From contig CAZAEE010000002.1 of assembly GCA_964484325.1 (NCBI GenBank), positions 62,001 through 126,000 of the forward strand: a stretch of DNA of 64,000 bases, read 5' to 3'. Source of the DNA: CAYLXX01 sp964484325. GTDB lineage: Bacteria; Patescibacteriota; Microgenomatia; UBA1406; GWC2-37-13. This document shows, piece after piece, positions 19,295 to 27,285 of the stretch. Position 1 is the stretch's first letter. Every line of letters starts with the position of its first letter. Position numbers and translations under genes: made by a program. Under the pieces are notes generated by a model. That model was given only the letters and a program-made list of their open reading frames with translations. It was not told the origin of the DNA and did not search any database.

Positions 19295-19468
19295 TTTAAT
19301 GTCAGTACAAAAAATGAAGATAATTTTGCGTCAACCATCCCGTCTGGAGCGGGCTACGGACATTTATTTGAACCGCTTTTGATTGAATTTCTATCTCATT
19401 TTAACAAGTTGATGGATGTATATCAAGATGAGGAGGAAATAAAAATCTACATTATGGAATATTCCTTA
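19295..19468 (+). pseudogene. Gene remnant R3, joins both repeat arms
   Basis: Frame open from 19295 with no start codon. It reads KNEDNFASTIPSGAGYGHLF, then LLIEFLSHFNKLMDVYQ and ends at TAA 19466-19468. Its left half (19309-19353) is a near copy of 20401-20445 next to tRNA-Gly. Its right half matches remnants R1 and R2. This hybrid structure is what a junction between two tandem insertions would look like. Confidence 0.5.
19309..19353. repeat. 45-base direct repeat, distal copy (core + left arm)
   Basis: It aligns without gaps to 20401-20445. Blocks AAAAAATGAAG, TAATTTTGC and ATCCCGTCTGGAGCGGG are identical; differences are confined to about 7 positions. The last block covers the tRNA-Gly 3' terminus in the other copy. 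Confidence 0.75.
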
Positions 19469-20248
19469 ATTAGAAGTACCAAGTCCACCGGTTCCTGAAG
19501 TTCCCTCTGGCCCTGATGGTGGACAACAGTATCCGCCATTTACACAACGATTTGGATACTCACATTCAGCACTACAGGCTTGACCGATATAGTGACATAT
19601 GGCTGGGGTTGGTGCTTGAGGAGTTGGGGTTGGAGGATGTATACCCGGTGGACAACACCAGTAATGACCGCCTGACAAATCACATATGTTTGGATAGGGG
19701 CATTGTTGATGACACTGGTTTAAATCACCCTGCGTCTGCGAACAAGACCCCATAGGAGTGGGAGAAGGAGTCGGATCAATGATTATGAGATTGGCTGATG
19801 AAAACGAATTACAAACTACATTATCTGTATTTGAAGTAAAAAAGATTTGACCTTGTAAATATCCATTCGCACGAACTGAAACAATTTCATTAGCTGGTGA
19901 ACAAGGCACCAAGTAACTCTGTGATATTCCACTTGAGAGGCTAAAATCGTACGGCAGCTGGCCGTGGATTATAATTTCTCCAGCCACAACAGCTAGATGC
20001 GAATTATTAGTTACATGTACGGTTATGGAGGTCTGTGCCGGTTTTGGTCCAGGTAAATCCCCACCTGTTCCACTACCTACTCCACTAGTGCTACCAAATG
20101 AAATACCAGCAGCCTGAGAGCTATACGAGAGGTTTTGATTATTGGAGATAATACCAATGCCTATGACACTTGCAACAAGTGCAATAACACCAAACAAAGA
20201 AAATACATTCTTCCAATTAACTTTTTTCAATGAAAGTTCAGTATCCAT
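19466..20248 (-). CDS. Secreted cysteine-rich protein, KKVNWKNVF-head family
   Basis: An N-terminal head (TELSLKKVNWKNVFSLFG) leads into one hydrophobic helix (residues ~13-33), then an SQAAG processing-like site. A Thr/Ser-rich region and two cysteine-rich modules follow, separated by a PTPTPQAPTP linker: CHQQCPYPNICDLSGGHYWCC and CSAECEYPNRCVNGGYCC. The head and promoter are homologous to those of 29087-30553, while the rest is unrelated. It is probably a cell-surface or released protein. The gene lies downstream of tRNA-Gly in the same orientation and between two copies of a 45-base repeat. Confidence 0.75.
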   Translation of the reverse strand: MDTELSLKKVNWKNVFSLFGVIALVASVIGIGIISNNQNLSYSSQAAGISFGSTSGVGSGTGGDLPGPKPAQTSITVHVTNNSHLAVVAGEIIIHGQLPYDFSLSSGISQSYLVPCSPANEIVSVRANGYLQGQIFFTSNTDNVVCNSFSSANLIIIDPTPSPTPMGSCSQTQGDLNQCHQQCPYPNICDLSGGHYWCCPPGIHPPTPTPQAPTPAICHYIGQACSAECEYPNRCVNGGYCCPPSGPEGTSGTGGLGTSN

Positions 20249-20253
20249 AAGAG

Positions 20254-20293
20254 TTATAGTTTAACTATAATCATGTTTTACTTCCTCTGTCAA
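20254..20293 (-). promoter_or_regulatory. Promoter and palindrome of the cysteine-rich protein gene
   Basis: On the - strand: TTGACA (20293-20288), 18-base spacer, TATAGT (20269-20264). A 17-base palindrome, TTATAGTT-T-AACTATAA on the + strand (20254-20270), covers the -10 and could be an operator. The TTCGCTTGAC context is repeated at the 29087 gene. Confidence 0.65.
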
Positions 20294-20400
20294 GCGAATG
20301 TGGAGATTGAACAGTTTTTCATATAGGAGTTATTCAATTGATTTTTGGCTGATTTTGTCAAGCGTATTTATGAAGCTGCAACTTGGTTCAATGTAGCCTA

Positions 20401-20445
20401 AAAAAATGAAGCTAATTTTGCATGGGGTATCCCGTCTGGAGCGGG
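20401..20445. repeat. 45-base direct repeat, tRNA-proximal copy
   Basis: Near copy of 19309-19353. Its right end covers the last six bases of tRNA-Gly. A perfect 6-base stem (ATCCCG/CGGGAT, 20429-20447) can form using the tRNA acceptor strand, so it may also act in transcript termination. Confidence 0.75.
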
Positions 20446-20510
20446 ATAGGGGAGTCGAACCCCTTTCCTCTGCTTGGAAAGCAGATATTAAGCCGTTTAA
20501 CTAATCCCGC
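20440..20510 (-). tRNA. tRNA-Gly(TCC)
   Basis: Acceptor stem GCGGGAT/ATCCCGC, anticodon stem TCTGC/GCAGA with loop TTTCCAA (anticodon TCC), T arm AGGGG-TTCGACT-CCCCT, discriminator T. No CCA is encoded. It appears to be the anchor of the accessory strip to its left. Confidence 0.95.
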
Positions 20511-20551
20511 TGATCAGGTCTATTATACCAATTTGACTGCTGTAAAAGAAG

Positions 20552-21565
20552 TTACAATGATAGGGGACTCATGCCTTTTTGTTTCATGTGCCAGCGGAAG
20601 GCTTCGGCAATAATTTCGTTAATCTGAGTATGAGTTGGATTCCAATTGAGCAACTTCTTGGCTTTTGAGTTATCAGCATACAAAATAGCGCCATCTCCGG
20701 GACGACGCGGTTTTATCTCATATGTACCTTCAAGATGATGTTCTTTCGCCTCTTCAAGAATAATCTTGACTACCTCAAGTGTTGAATGACCTTTACCAAT
20801 CCCTAAATTGAATGTGTCTGATTTGTTTTCATTCATTATGTAGCGAAGAGCAAGCTCATGAGCGTTAGCTAGATCGGCGATATGAATATAGTCACGAATA
20901 CAAGTACCATCAGGAGTTTCATAGTCATTTCCATATACCTCAACTGGTTTACTATTGAGAATTTTTTTAATAGCTGAAGGAATCAAATGGGTCTCGGGAT
21001 CATGAGCTTCACCATATGATCCGTCGGAAGCAGCACCACAAGCATTAAAGTAACGTAATATAGCATACTGGAGGTTAAAAATTTTTCCATACCATTGGAT
21101 GACTTTTTCAATCATGTTTTTGGTTTCGGCATATACATTTTCTGGTTTAACTGATTCCTCTTCTGAAATGGGCAGTTTATTAGGATTTCCATAGACTGCA
21201 CAAGTAGATGAAAAAACAATGTTTTTCACGCCTGTCTGCTGCATTGAATCAAGAAGATTTATGGATGTATTAAAGTTATGATGAAAGTACCTATAAGGGT
21301 CCTCCATTGACTGAAAAACTACGAGTAATGCGGCAAAGTGGATGACGGCTTCAAATTTTTCCTTCTGAAAAATTTGAAGCAGCTTCTCTTTATTGATTAA
21401 ATCAACTTCGATTGCTCGGGTAAAAGTAGTCTCCTTATGACCCGCAGAAAAATTGTCTAAAATAACCAGATTTTTGTAGCCTTTATCCTGCAAATACTTG
21501 ACCGTTGCCGAACCGATATAACCGGCGCCACCCGTAACGGCAATTTTTGTATCAGGAGTCAACAT
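20552..21565 (-). CDS. galE: UDP-glucose 4-epimerase
   Basis: Interconverts UDP-glucose and UDP-galactose (or the GlcNAc pair) in the cytoplasm. Extended SDR: TGGAGYIGSA (residues 11-20), SSTCAVYG (S120, T121), YAETK (Y145, K149), RYFNACGA and the GalE-type SDGSYGEAHDPETHLIP. The 337-residue length is normal. TATAAT ends 6 bases before the ATG, so it has its own leaderless promoter although it lies 3 bases after the EamA gene. The product supplies galactose donors for the surface-glycan enzymes. Confidence 0.95.
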   Translation of the reverse strand: MLTPDTKIAVTGGAGYIGSATVKYLQDKGYKNLVILDNFSAGHKETTFTRAIEVDLINKEKLLQIFQKEKFEAVIHFAALLVVFQSMEDPYRYFHHNFNTSINLLDSMQQTGVKNIVFSSTCAVYGNPNKLPISEEESVKPENVYAETKNMIEKVIQWYGKIFNLQYAILRYFNACGAASDGSYGEAHDPETHLIPSAIKKILNSKPVEVYGNDYETPDGTCIRDYIHIADLANAHELALRYIMNENKSDTFNLGIGKGHSTLEVVKIILEEAKEHHLEGTYEIKPRRPGDGAILYADNSKAKKLLNWNPTHTQINEIIAEAFRWHMKQKGMSPLSL

Positions 21566-21568
21566 AAC

Positions 21569-22486
21569 CTAATTATACCTGTTTTTAATCTTGTGTATCG
21601 GGTGATAGTGGATTCTGCCTTCGCTAATATAGATACCGCCAAAGACGAGAAGTGACCCTAAAATGAAAAATTTATCAGGCATCTCGCCAAGCAACGGAGC
21701 GGCGACCAAAATCGCGGCAATCGGATCTGAATAGGTGAAAATACCGATTTCCTGAGTTGAGATTTTTGACATTCCGTAAAAATACAAAATATATGCCAAA
21801 GCTGAAGACAAAAACGTGCCATAAATGATACCCATAATACCTGGTAGGTGAATCGATGAAAAACTCCAGTGTTGGAGCTCAAGAATAGCAAATGGCAAGA
21901 AAGTTGCCGCAGCAGTGACAAAAGCGAGATACGTTAAAACAAGCGGCGGAATTTTTTCGCTTAGAGGCTTCAGAATCAATGTCGAAGCCACAAGGGCAAT
22001 AGTTGAGACAACATAAAGGAGATTACCTTCAATCTCCTGAGTGAAAACTTTCGCTCCATCGTGTTTTGAGAGAATAGGCAACAGAATAATGATTAGCACA
22101 CCAACAAGTGAAACAATTGTACCGATAAGACTTTTAGTACGGATCTTTTCTTTTAAAAATATCCAGGCTACGAGAATTAAAAAAACAGGCGCTGTTGAGA
22201 GAATAATCGGTGCGTTAATGCTGTCTGTTTTTTCAAGACCGATAAACAGTAACCCAATATGTACGGTAAAACCAAGAATGCCGCCAACGATGATAAGGAG
22301 AATATACTTTGGCTTCAGTTTCTCAAAGCGATACCCCTTGATAAACGGTAAAAAAATCAGCGAGGCCAGCGCAAAACGGACAAAAAGAAGTATGAATGGC
22401 GGTATATCCATCAAAGCAAACTTAAAGATAGGTGAGGCAGCCCCCCAGATAAGATTGGCGACGATCAGTGCAATAACGGGGTTCAT
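21569..22486 (-). CDS. EamA/DMT-family transporter
   Basis: 305 residues, ten helices in two five-helix halves, with the DMT N-terminus ALIVANLIWGAASPIFK and a second-half repeat beginning near residue 150. It is probably an exporter of metabolites or amino acids; the substrate is unknown. The ATG at 22486 is chosen over an upstream start because TGCTAGTAT (extended -10, - strand, 22503-22495) lies 8 bases before it. Confidence 0.85.
   Translation of the reverse strand: MNPVIALIVANLIWGAASPIFKFALMDIPPFILLFVRFALASLIFLPFIKGYRFEKLKPKYILLIIVGGILGFTVHIGLLFIGLEKTDSINAPIILSTAPVFLILVAWIFLKEKIRTKSLIGTIVSLVGVLIIILLPILSKHDGAKVFTQEIEGNLLYVVSTIALVASTLILKPLSEKIPPLVLTYLAFVTAAATFLPFAILELQHWSFSSIHLPGIMGIIYGTFLSSALAYILYFYGMSKISTQEIGIFTYSDPIAAILVAAPLLGEMPDKFFILGSLLVFGGIYISEGRIHYHPIHKIKNRYN
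21572..21577 (-). promoter_or_regulatory. -10 of galE (leaderless)
   Basis: TATAAT on the - strand with a 6-base spacer to the ATG, embedded in the 3' end of the upstream gene. Confidence 0.7.
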
Positions 22487-22527
22487 AAAATACAATACTA
22501 GCAGAATTACAAAGGGGAATGGGGAAC

Positions 22528-23283
22528 TTATTTTTTACGCTTTTCTACTGCGACAATTAAGGTTAAACCAAATGGCATATTGCCAATCAATGACTCAATA
22601 TGAAGCTCACACTCTACTAAAAATCGTAAAAAACTCGCTAAAAAGCCTTCTTTGTAGCGCATTTTTTCTGCTGGCATTCGACCGAGAATCTTTTCAAATA
22701 GAAAATAGGTAAAAAACCCGATGATGTTCCAGTGACTAACGTAAGTAATGTGACCGTCAAGCTTCTCAAGTATCGGCTTAAGATAACTGACATCGTAGCG
22801 TCGATAGTGACCCCACAATTGGTCTCGTTTACCAAACAAAAAAGAGTAGGCGGGTACTGTTATCACCAGTTTTCCACCGGGCGCAACATATGAAAAGAGA
22901 TTTTGTATGGCATACGCATCATCTTCAATGTGCTCAATCACATCGCTCGCCAACACATATTCATACTGACTTTTTCCTTTTTGTTTCGTGATATCTCCTT
23001 GGGCAATGACTACTTCTTCCAGATCAGGATCTTTCTTCATGAGGTCAACAAGCTTTTTTTCAAGTTCAATCCCTGAGACTCGAAATCCCTGGTTTTTAAA
23101 AAACTTGAGCACTAACCCATTTCCGGCGCCGACGTCAAAAAACGTTCCTGGTGCCCGGATAGTTGTTCTTCGTAAAAATCTTGATAGATTGGTGATTCTC
23201 AGATCATAAGTCTTAGCCTGGAGAATTTTCTGCTGTGTTTCAAGATCTGACACTTGAAAAACACGCGATTTAAGAGGCGTCAT
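22528..23283 (-). CDS. Class I SAM-dependent methyltransferase
   Basis: Methyltransf_23-type: motif I FFDVGAGNGLVLKFF (D50-G56), an acidic end to strand 2 (SGIELEKK), and YVLASDVIEHIEDD as motif II/post-II. The C-terminal ~70 residues contain a hydrophobic stretch. It starts 14 bases inside the preceding GT2 gene and is the last gene of the DUF2079-GT2-methyltransferase operon, which suggests it methylates the glycan or lipid the other two handle (inference). Confidence 0.85.
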   Translation of the reverse strand: MTPLKSRVFQVSDLETQQKILQAKTYDLRITNLSRFLRRTTIRAPGTFFDVGAGNGLVLKFFKNQGFRVSGIELEKKLVDLMKKDPDLEEVVIAQGDITKQKGKSQYEYVLASDVIEHIEDDAYAIQNLFSYVAPGGKLVITVPAYSFLFGKRDQLWGHYRRYDVSYLKPILEKLDGHITYVSHWNIIGFFTYFLFEKILGRMPAEKMRYKEGFLASFLRFLVECELHIESLIGNMPFGLTLIVAVEKRKK

Positions 23284-24181
23284 GGTGATCGGCTTTCTTG
23301 CGAAGATAAACGATTAACTCGCCGATGAAGCCTGTCATAATGATCTGAATACCAACAATAATAAGAAACATCCCCAACTGAAATAACGGTCGTCTATACA
23401 GCAAAACATCAAAAAATATGCGCTCAATCAAAAGCTCAATTGTAATGACTGATCCAAAAGCAAAAAAAACACTTCCAATCATGCCAAAAAAGTGGAGCGG
23501 TCGCTCAGAAAACTGATATAAAAAATAGATGGTGATTGTGTCAATCAGTCCAACAAAAGCCTTGCCGATGCCAAACTTGGAAACTCCATGGAGCCGTGGT
23601 CGATTATCAACAGGTACTTCGGCAATTTTAAATCCTTGGTAGTAGGCAGCTAGGGGAAGAAAACGGAAGTTGTTGGCATACAAAACAATATCGTCAAGCA
23701 CCTCACGTTTGAACGCTTTGAAACCGCAGTTGATATCGGTAAACGGCGAATCGGCAAACTTACGTAGGAACCCGTTACCCATTTTGGAGTAAAACTTAAT
23801 AACTGAACCGTGTTGACGCAGCTTTCTTACCCCATTTACTAAATCATATCCCTTCTCAATTTTATGTAAAAACAAGGAGATATTTTCGGGATTATCTTGT
23901 AAATCACCATCCATAAAGATGATAATGCTTCCCTTACTCTGAACGACTCCACGGGCGAGAGCTTCACCTTTGCCAAATCTACGTCTCAGAGAAACTACTT
24001 TTACCAATTCATTTTCTTGAGCTAATTTTTCTATAACTTGACCACTGTCGTCGGTTGATCCGTCGTTGACGAAGACAAATTCATGAGGTTTTTTCACTCG
24101 ATTAAACTCGTCTGTCAACTCCTTCAATAATGGTTTAAGGTTATCCTGCTCGTTATGAAATGGGATGATGACTGAAATCAT
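23270..24181 (-). CDS. DPM1/GtrB-like family 2 glycosyltransferase
   Basis: GT-A domain with ISVIIPFHNEQDNL, FVNDGSTDDS and FMDGDLQDNPE (D91-G-D93). Two membrane helices (about residues 235-255 and 265-290) and the short tail VYLRKKADHHDAS follow. Such enzymes make polyprenyl-phosphate sugars, exactly the donors the GT-C proteins of this window need. It overlaps the upstream DUF2079 gene by 4 bases. Confidence 0.88.
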   Translation of the reverse strand: MISVIIPFHNEQDNLKPLLKELTDEFNRVKKPHEFVFVNDGSTDDSGQVIEKLAQENELVKVVSLRRRFGKGEALARGVVQSKGSIIIFMDGDLQDNPENISLFLHKIEKGYDLVNGVRKLRQHGSVIKFYSKMGNGFLRKFADSPFTDINCGFKAFKREVLDDIVLYANNFRFLPLAAYYQGFKIAEVPVDNRPRLHGVSKFGIGKAFVGLIDTITIYFLYQFSERPLHFFGMIGSVFFAFGSVITIELLIERIFFDVLLYRRPLFQLGMFLIIVGIQIIMTGFIGELIVYLRKKADHHDAS

Positions 24182-25683
24182 AGTTTTTTATAAACAACAA
24201 CGCTATCTTGGTCAAAAATTTTGACAAATTCAGGATCTGCCAGAAGTCGCTCATAAATTGGTATTAATACGTCCTTCTCAGGGTAATTATATACCTCAGG
24301 CAATCTGATGACAACATAGTCAGCCTGATTGTAATCTTTGGAAAATTGGTAAAAATAACGCCTTGAAGTAAAAATCGGCGAGATTTGACTACTAGCGGCG
24401 ACCTTGATCGAGTCATCTTGAAGTGTTGTGGCCCAAAGATCGATGTGTTTTTGTTCAGCACGCTTGTTATGAAAAGCATAGGTATCGGCTTCTTTGGAGT
24501 ATGGTAGTGGTCCTTTCCAAAAACTAAACAGAACAGTGGTAATAACAACGATACAAACTATGTATTTCCAACCGCCTCGCTTACTTACATAGGGAATCAT
24601 TCGTATCGCGCCATACATTGCGGAAATGAATATCCAAGGCGTAATAACTGAAGTATAATGATAAATAATATTTCGCATATTGGCATTACTGGAAAAAAGA
24701 TTGATCGCAAACTCAGGTAGAGAAATAAAAAGTGTTAGCGGAGAAGCGAGGGATAAAAAAGCCAACGGTCCAAGTAAAAAAAATAAATACCAGATAGTTG
24801 AAACATCAAGTGCATGGGCGACACTGGCGATACCGTCATCATAGTTCTGAAGAGCAAAGTGCTGACTACCTCTAAAATAGGGGATAATGACGAATACTGA
24901 TATAAGTGACCAGATAAGACTCAAAACTATTACTAGTACTGCATATCTCATTTTCTTAGCGTTTTCTTTATCTTGTTTTGTGTGAGGTTTCGTAAAAAGT
25001 TGATACATTTTCTTCAATTGAGTATAAATATTTTTTCTGAATGAAATATATTGAAGAAGTATAAACAGACCAAAAAAAGCCGTCACAAAACCAACTTCTT
25101 CTTTTGTACTGAGCGCAAGAACAATAAAAATAAAACTTACAATATATTTCTTTTTTAGCCAAAAATAATACATAAAAATTAAAAACGCCGTACACAACGT
25201 AACAGCATGAAACTCAAAGATCGTTGCTCGCTCAAGCGCTGGATAAAGTAAATATGAAATAGAAAAAACCAGCGCGATTACATCACGATATTTATGACTC
25301 CCGAAAAGATGTTGAGCAATACCAAAAATGCCAAGTCCGCCAAGTCCGACTACTATAGCTTGAATTACAAGTAACGTTTCAGGACCAGCATGGATAAGAT
25401 AAAAAGGCGCAAGAACAGCTAAAAACACGTCGTTATGAATCGCCATGCGCTTAATTTGATCGGGTCCCAAGGGATCAGTCATCTCAAGAAAACGGGAAAA
25501 GTCAAAGGTAGTAATCGCTTTATAGGTATTGAAAACTGCTTGATTCATTATGCCCAGATCATAGTAAGAAGCATATATATGCTTGTAACGAATCACGGTA
25601 TAAATAGCAAAATAACAAATGAAGGCGGCGACTGATAAAAAAAGGAGAATATAGACGGCATTTTTTCGCAGGATGCGTATCAT
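24178..25683 (-). CDS. DUF2079 polytopic membrane protein
   Basis: Recognised by the DUF2079 hallmarks YYDLGIMNQAVFNT, RMAIHNDVFLAVLAPFYLI and LALSTKEEVG. It has about 12 helices and a C-terminal soluble domain. The family is GT-C-like and uncharacterised. The start at 25683 (MIRILRKN) is set by TGGTAAAAT ending 8 bases upstream; an in-frame ATG at 25701 would lie upstream of the promoter. Confidence 0.85.
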   Translation of the reverse strand: MIRILRKNAVYILLFLSVAAFICYFAIYTVIRYKHIYASYYDLGIMNQAVFNTYKAITTFDFSRFLEMTDPLGPDQIKRMAIHNDVFLAVLAPFYLIHAGPETLLVIQAIVVGLGGLGIFGIAQHLFGSHKYRDVIALVFSISYLLYPALERATIFEFHAVTLCTAFLIFMYYFWLKKKYIVSFIFIVLALSTKEEVGFVTAFFGLFILLQYISFRKNIYTQLKKMYQLFTKPHTKQDKENAKKMRYAVLVIVLSLIWSLISVFVIIPYFRGSQHFALQNYDDGIASVAHALDVSTIWYLFFLLGPLAFLSLASPLTLFISLPEFAINLFSSNANMRNIIYHYTSVITPWIFISAMYGAIRMIPYVSKRGGWKYIVCIVVITTVLFSFWKGPLPYSKEADTYAFHNKRAEQKHIDLWATTLQDDSIKVAASSQISPIFTSRRYFYQFSKDYNQADYVVIRLPEVYNYPEKDVLIPIYERLLADPEFVKIFDQDSVVVYKKL

Positions 25684-25691
25684 TACCTGAT

Positions 25692-25700
25692 ATTTTACCA
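25692..25700 (-). promoter_or_regulatory. Extended -10 of the DUF2079 operon
   Basis: TGGTAAAAT on the - strand, 8 bases before the ATG at 25683. It decides between the two candidate start codons. Confidence 0.7.
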
Positions 25701-25702
25701 TC

Positions 25703-26650
25703 TTATTCCTGACGATTGCCTGAATGAAATTTGTCGTGGACTTCCTTCAGTCGCAGGTCGGTAATATGGGTGTAGATCTGGGTAGTTGAGATATTTTTAT
25801 GACCGAGCATTTCCTGAACTGAACGAATATCGGCTCCATGAGACAGTAAGTCTGTCGCATAGGAGTGTCTGAGAACATGAGGACCGATACGAATCAATAT
25901 GCCCGCTATTTTACGGTACTTGTCAATCATGCGCTCAACGGAGCGTACCGAAAGCCGAGACTTCTCGTCTGTTAACTCACTATCTTCGCGAGGTCCTGAA
26001 TACCGAATAAACAACGGTCTGTAAGGATCCTGACGCTTGTGAAAATAATTCTGCAACTTCTCTTTAGCTCTTTCTGAAAGAAAAACTACCCGAGCTTTCC
26101 CGCCTTTACCAATGACACTAAACTCACCTGTATCAAAGTTAATCTGGTCACGATTGAGGGATACAAGCTCTGACACACGTAATCCCGTGGAAAACAACAC
26201 TTCAAGAATTGCTCTATCTCGAAGTCCGCGGATATCTGAAGTATCAACCGAGGCAAATAATTTTTCAAGGTCTTCCGGTCGTAAAAACTTGATCGCCCGG
26301 TCAGTGCTTTTACCAAGTTCAATCATTTCAGGGGGTAAGACGGCCAGTTTTTGTTTTAATAAGTAACGGAAAAATGAGCGCAAAGCCACGAGAAAGTAGT
26401 TTTGGGTTTGCCGTTTTAGTTCACCTTTAAACTTATTGCGATATTGATTGGCTAGGTATAACCGAAAGTTTCGTATGATATTCTCGTCTATTTTTTCAAC
26501 GGGAAAATCTGTTTGCTCTCCCTGATTTTTTAATAACCAGTCTTTAAAAAACCCCATGTAGTAACCATACATACGGACCGTACGGCGGGAAAGATTTCTA
26601 TCAAGTTCACAGTATTCAAGAAATCTGAGGTGGGCGTCTTTAATCCCCAT
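25703..26650 (-). CDS. XerC/XerD-type tyrosine recombinase
   Basis: N-terminal SAM-like core-binding domain (residues 1-100) and catalytic domain with all expected residues: R158 (STGLRVSEL), K182 (GKGGKAR), H258/R261 (HVLRHSYATDL), H284 (LGHKNIS) and the nucleophile Y293 (QIYTH). The 315 residues from the ATG at 26650 match the family length. It probably resolves chromosome dimers, but as the only recombinase here it is also a candidate for the events at the tRNA genes. An ATG at 26686 is rejected because it would lie within the promoter. Confidence 0.92.
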   Translation of the reverse strand: MGIKDAHLRFLEYCELDRNLSRRTVRMYGYYMGFFKDWLLKNQGEQTDFPVEKIDENIIRNFRLYLANQYRNKFKGELKRQTQNYFLVALRSFFRYLLKQKLAVLPPEMIELGKSTDRAIKFLRPEDLEKLFASVDTSDIRGLRDRAILEVLFSTGLRVSELVSLNRDQINFDTGEFSVIGKGGKARVVFLSERAKEKLQNYFHKRQDPYRPLFIRYSGPREDSELTDEKSRLSVRSVERMIDKYRKIAGILIRIGPHVLRHSYATDLLSHGADIRSVQEMLGHKNISTTQIYTHITDLRLKEVHDKFHSGNRQE

Positions 26651-26657
26651 ATTTTTA

Positions 26658-26686
26658 ATAATAGAGTAAATTGACGCTAAAATCAA
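26658..26686 (-). promoter_or_regulatory. Promoter of the Xer recombinase gene (leaderless)
   Basis: On the - strand: TTGATT (26686-26681), 17-base spacer, TATTAT (26663-26658), then 7 bases to the ATG at 26650. Confidence 0.75.
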
Positions 26687-26689
26687 GGA

Positions 26690-27073
26690 TCAGTACGGAT
26701 GAGTCAGTGAATTGAGAATTTTAGCGTAATAATCCATGAAGGCTTTATAAGAAAGTATAAGTACGATGATTGAAGCCGCGGTTAAGATGATAGCGATAAG
26801 GCCGACCAATTTGGCTTTAGGATCTTTTTGCTTAAGATATTTGAATGCAGGGGTAAGGCCAAATGGTGGCAGGAAAAAGCTTAAAAGATAAATTCCCAGT
26901 TGCTTCCAAATTGAAAGCGATAATGGTTGTTCTCTTAATGAATGACCGCAGTTTGGACAAAAGTTCCACGCTGACACGATCGGTTGTTGACAGACAGGAC
27001 AGTGGGGAATAAGCTCAGGCTGAGAAGCAGACATGGGTGCTACCGGTGCTAAAGGTTGAGGAATCGGTAACAT
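26690..27073 (-). CDS. Zinc-ribbon membrane protein
   Basis: A proline-rich N-terminus is followed by a double-CxxC zinc ribbon (HCPVCQQPI...FCPNCGHSL, residues ~24-46), an amphipathic segment and two membrane helices. This zinc_ribbon_2-plus-helices plan is common in small bacterial proteins of unknown role. TGCTAGACT on the - strand ends 6 bases before the ATG. Confidence 0.75.
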   Translation of the reverse strand: MLPIPQPLAPVAPMSASQPELIPHCPVCQQPIVSAWNFCPNCGHSLREQPLSLSIWKQLGIYLLSFFLPPFGLTPAFKYLKQKDPKAKLVGLIAIILTAASIIVLILSYKAFMDYYAKILNSLTHPY

Positions 27074-27136
27074 AAACTCAGTCTAGCAGATATGATGAAC
27101 ATGGGTAAGGTTGGATAAAATCGGCAGAATAATATG

Positions 27137-27220
27137 TGCCGGAGAAGGGACTTGAACCCCCACGTCCTTGCGGACACAGGATCCTAAATCCTGCGCGTCT
27201 GCCAGTTCCGCCACTCCGGC
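27137..27220 (-). tRNA. tRNA-Leu(TAG)
   Basis: Acceptor GCCGGAG/CTCCGGC, anticodon stem CAGGA/TCCTG with loop TTTAGGA (anticodon TAG), long variable arm TGTCCGCAAGGACG, T arm GGGGG-TTCAAGT-CCC, discriminator A. No encoded CCA. Confidence 0.95.
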
Positions 27221-27246
27221 TGCCATAATTATAGCAAAATTTCCCC

Positions 27247-27276
27247 TTGACAGAACCTTATAGGTCTTGTTACAGT
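27247..27276 (+). promoter_or_regulatory. Promoter of the 318-residue protein gene
   Basis: TTGACA (27247-27252), 18-base spacer, TGTTACAGT extended -10 ending at 27276, nine bases before the ATG at 27286. A TTG at 27247 that could open the frame earlier is the -35 itself. Confidence 0.75.
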
Positions 27277-27285
27277 GGGGAAAAC

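Noticed and set aside
22041..22712. 223-codon open frame on the + strand
   Set aside because: Antisense to the EamA transporter and the methyltransferase, both of which have clear family motifs; its composition is that of a shadow frame.
25703..26650. Xer-type recombinase as the integrase of the tRNA-Gly cassettes
   Set aside because: It is 5 kb away, beyond galE and other housekeeping genes, with standard XerC/D length and motifs; a dimer-resolution role is more likely. Kept only as a possible helper in trans.
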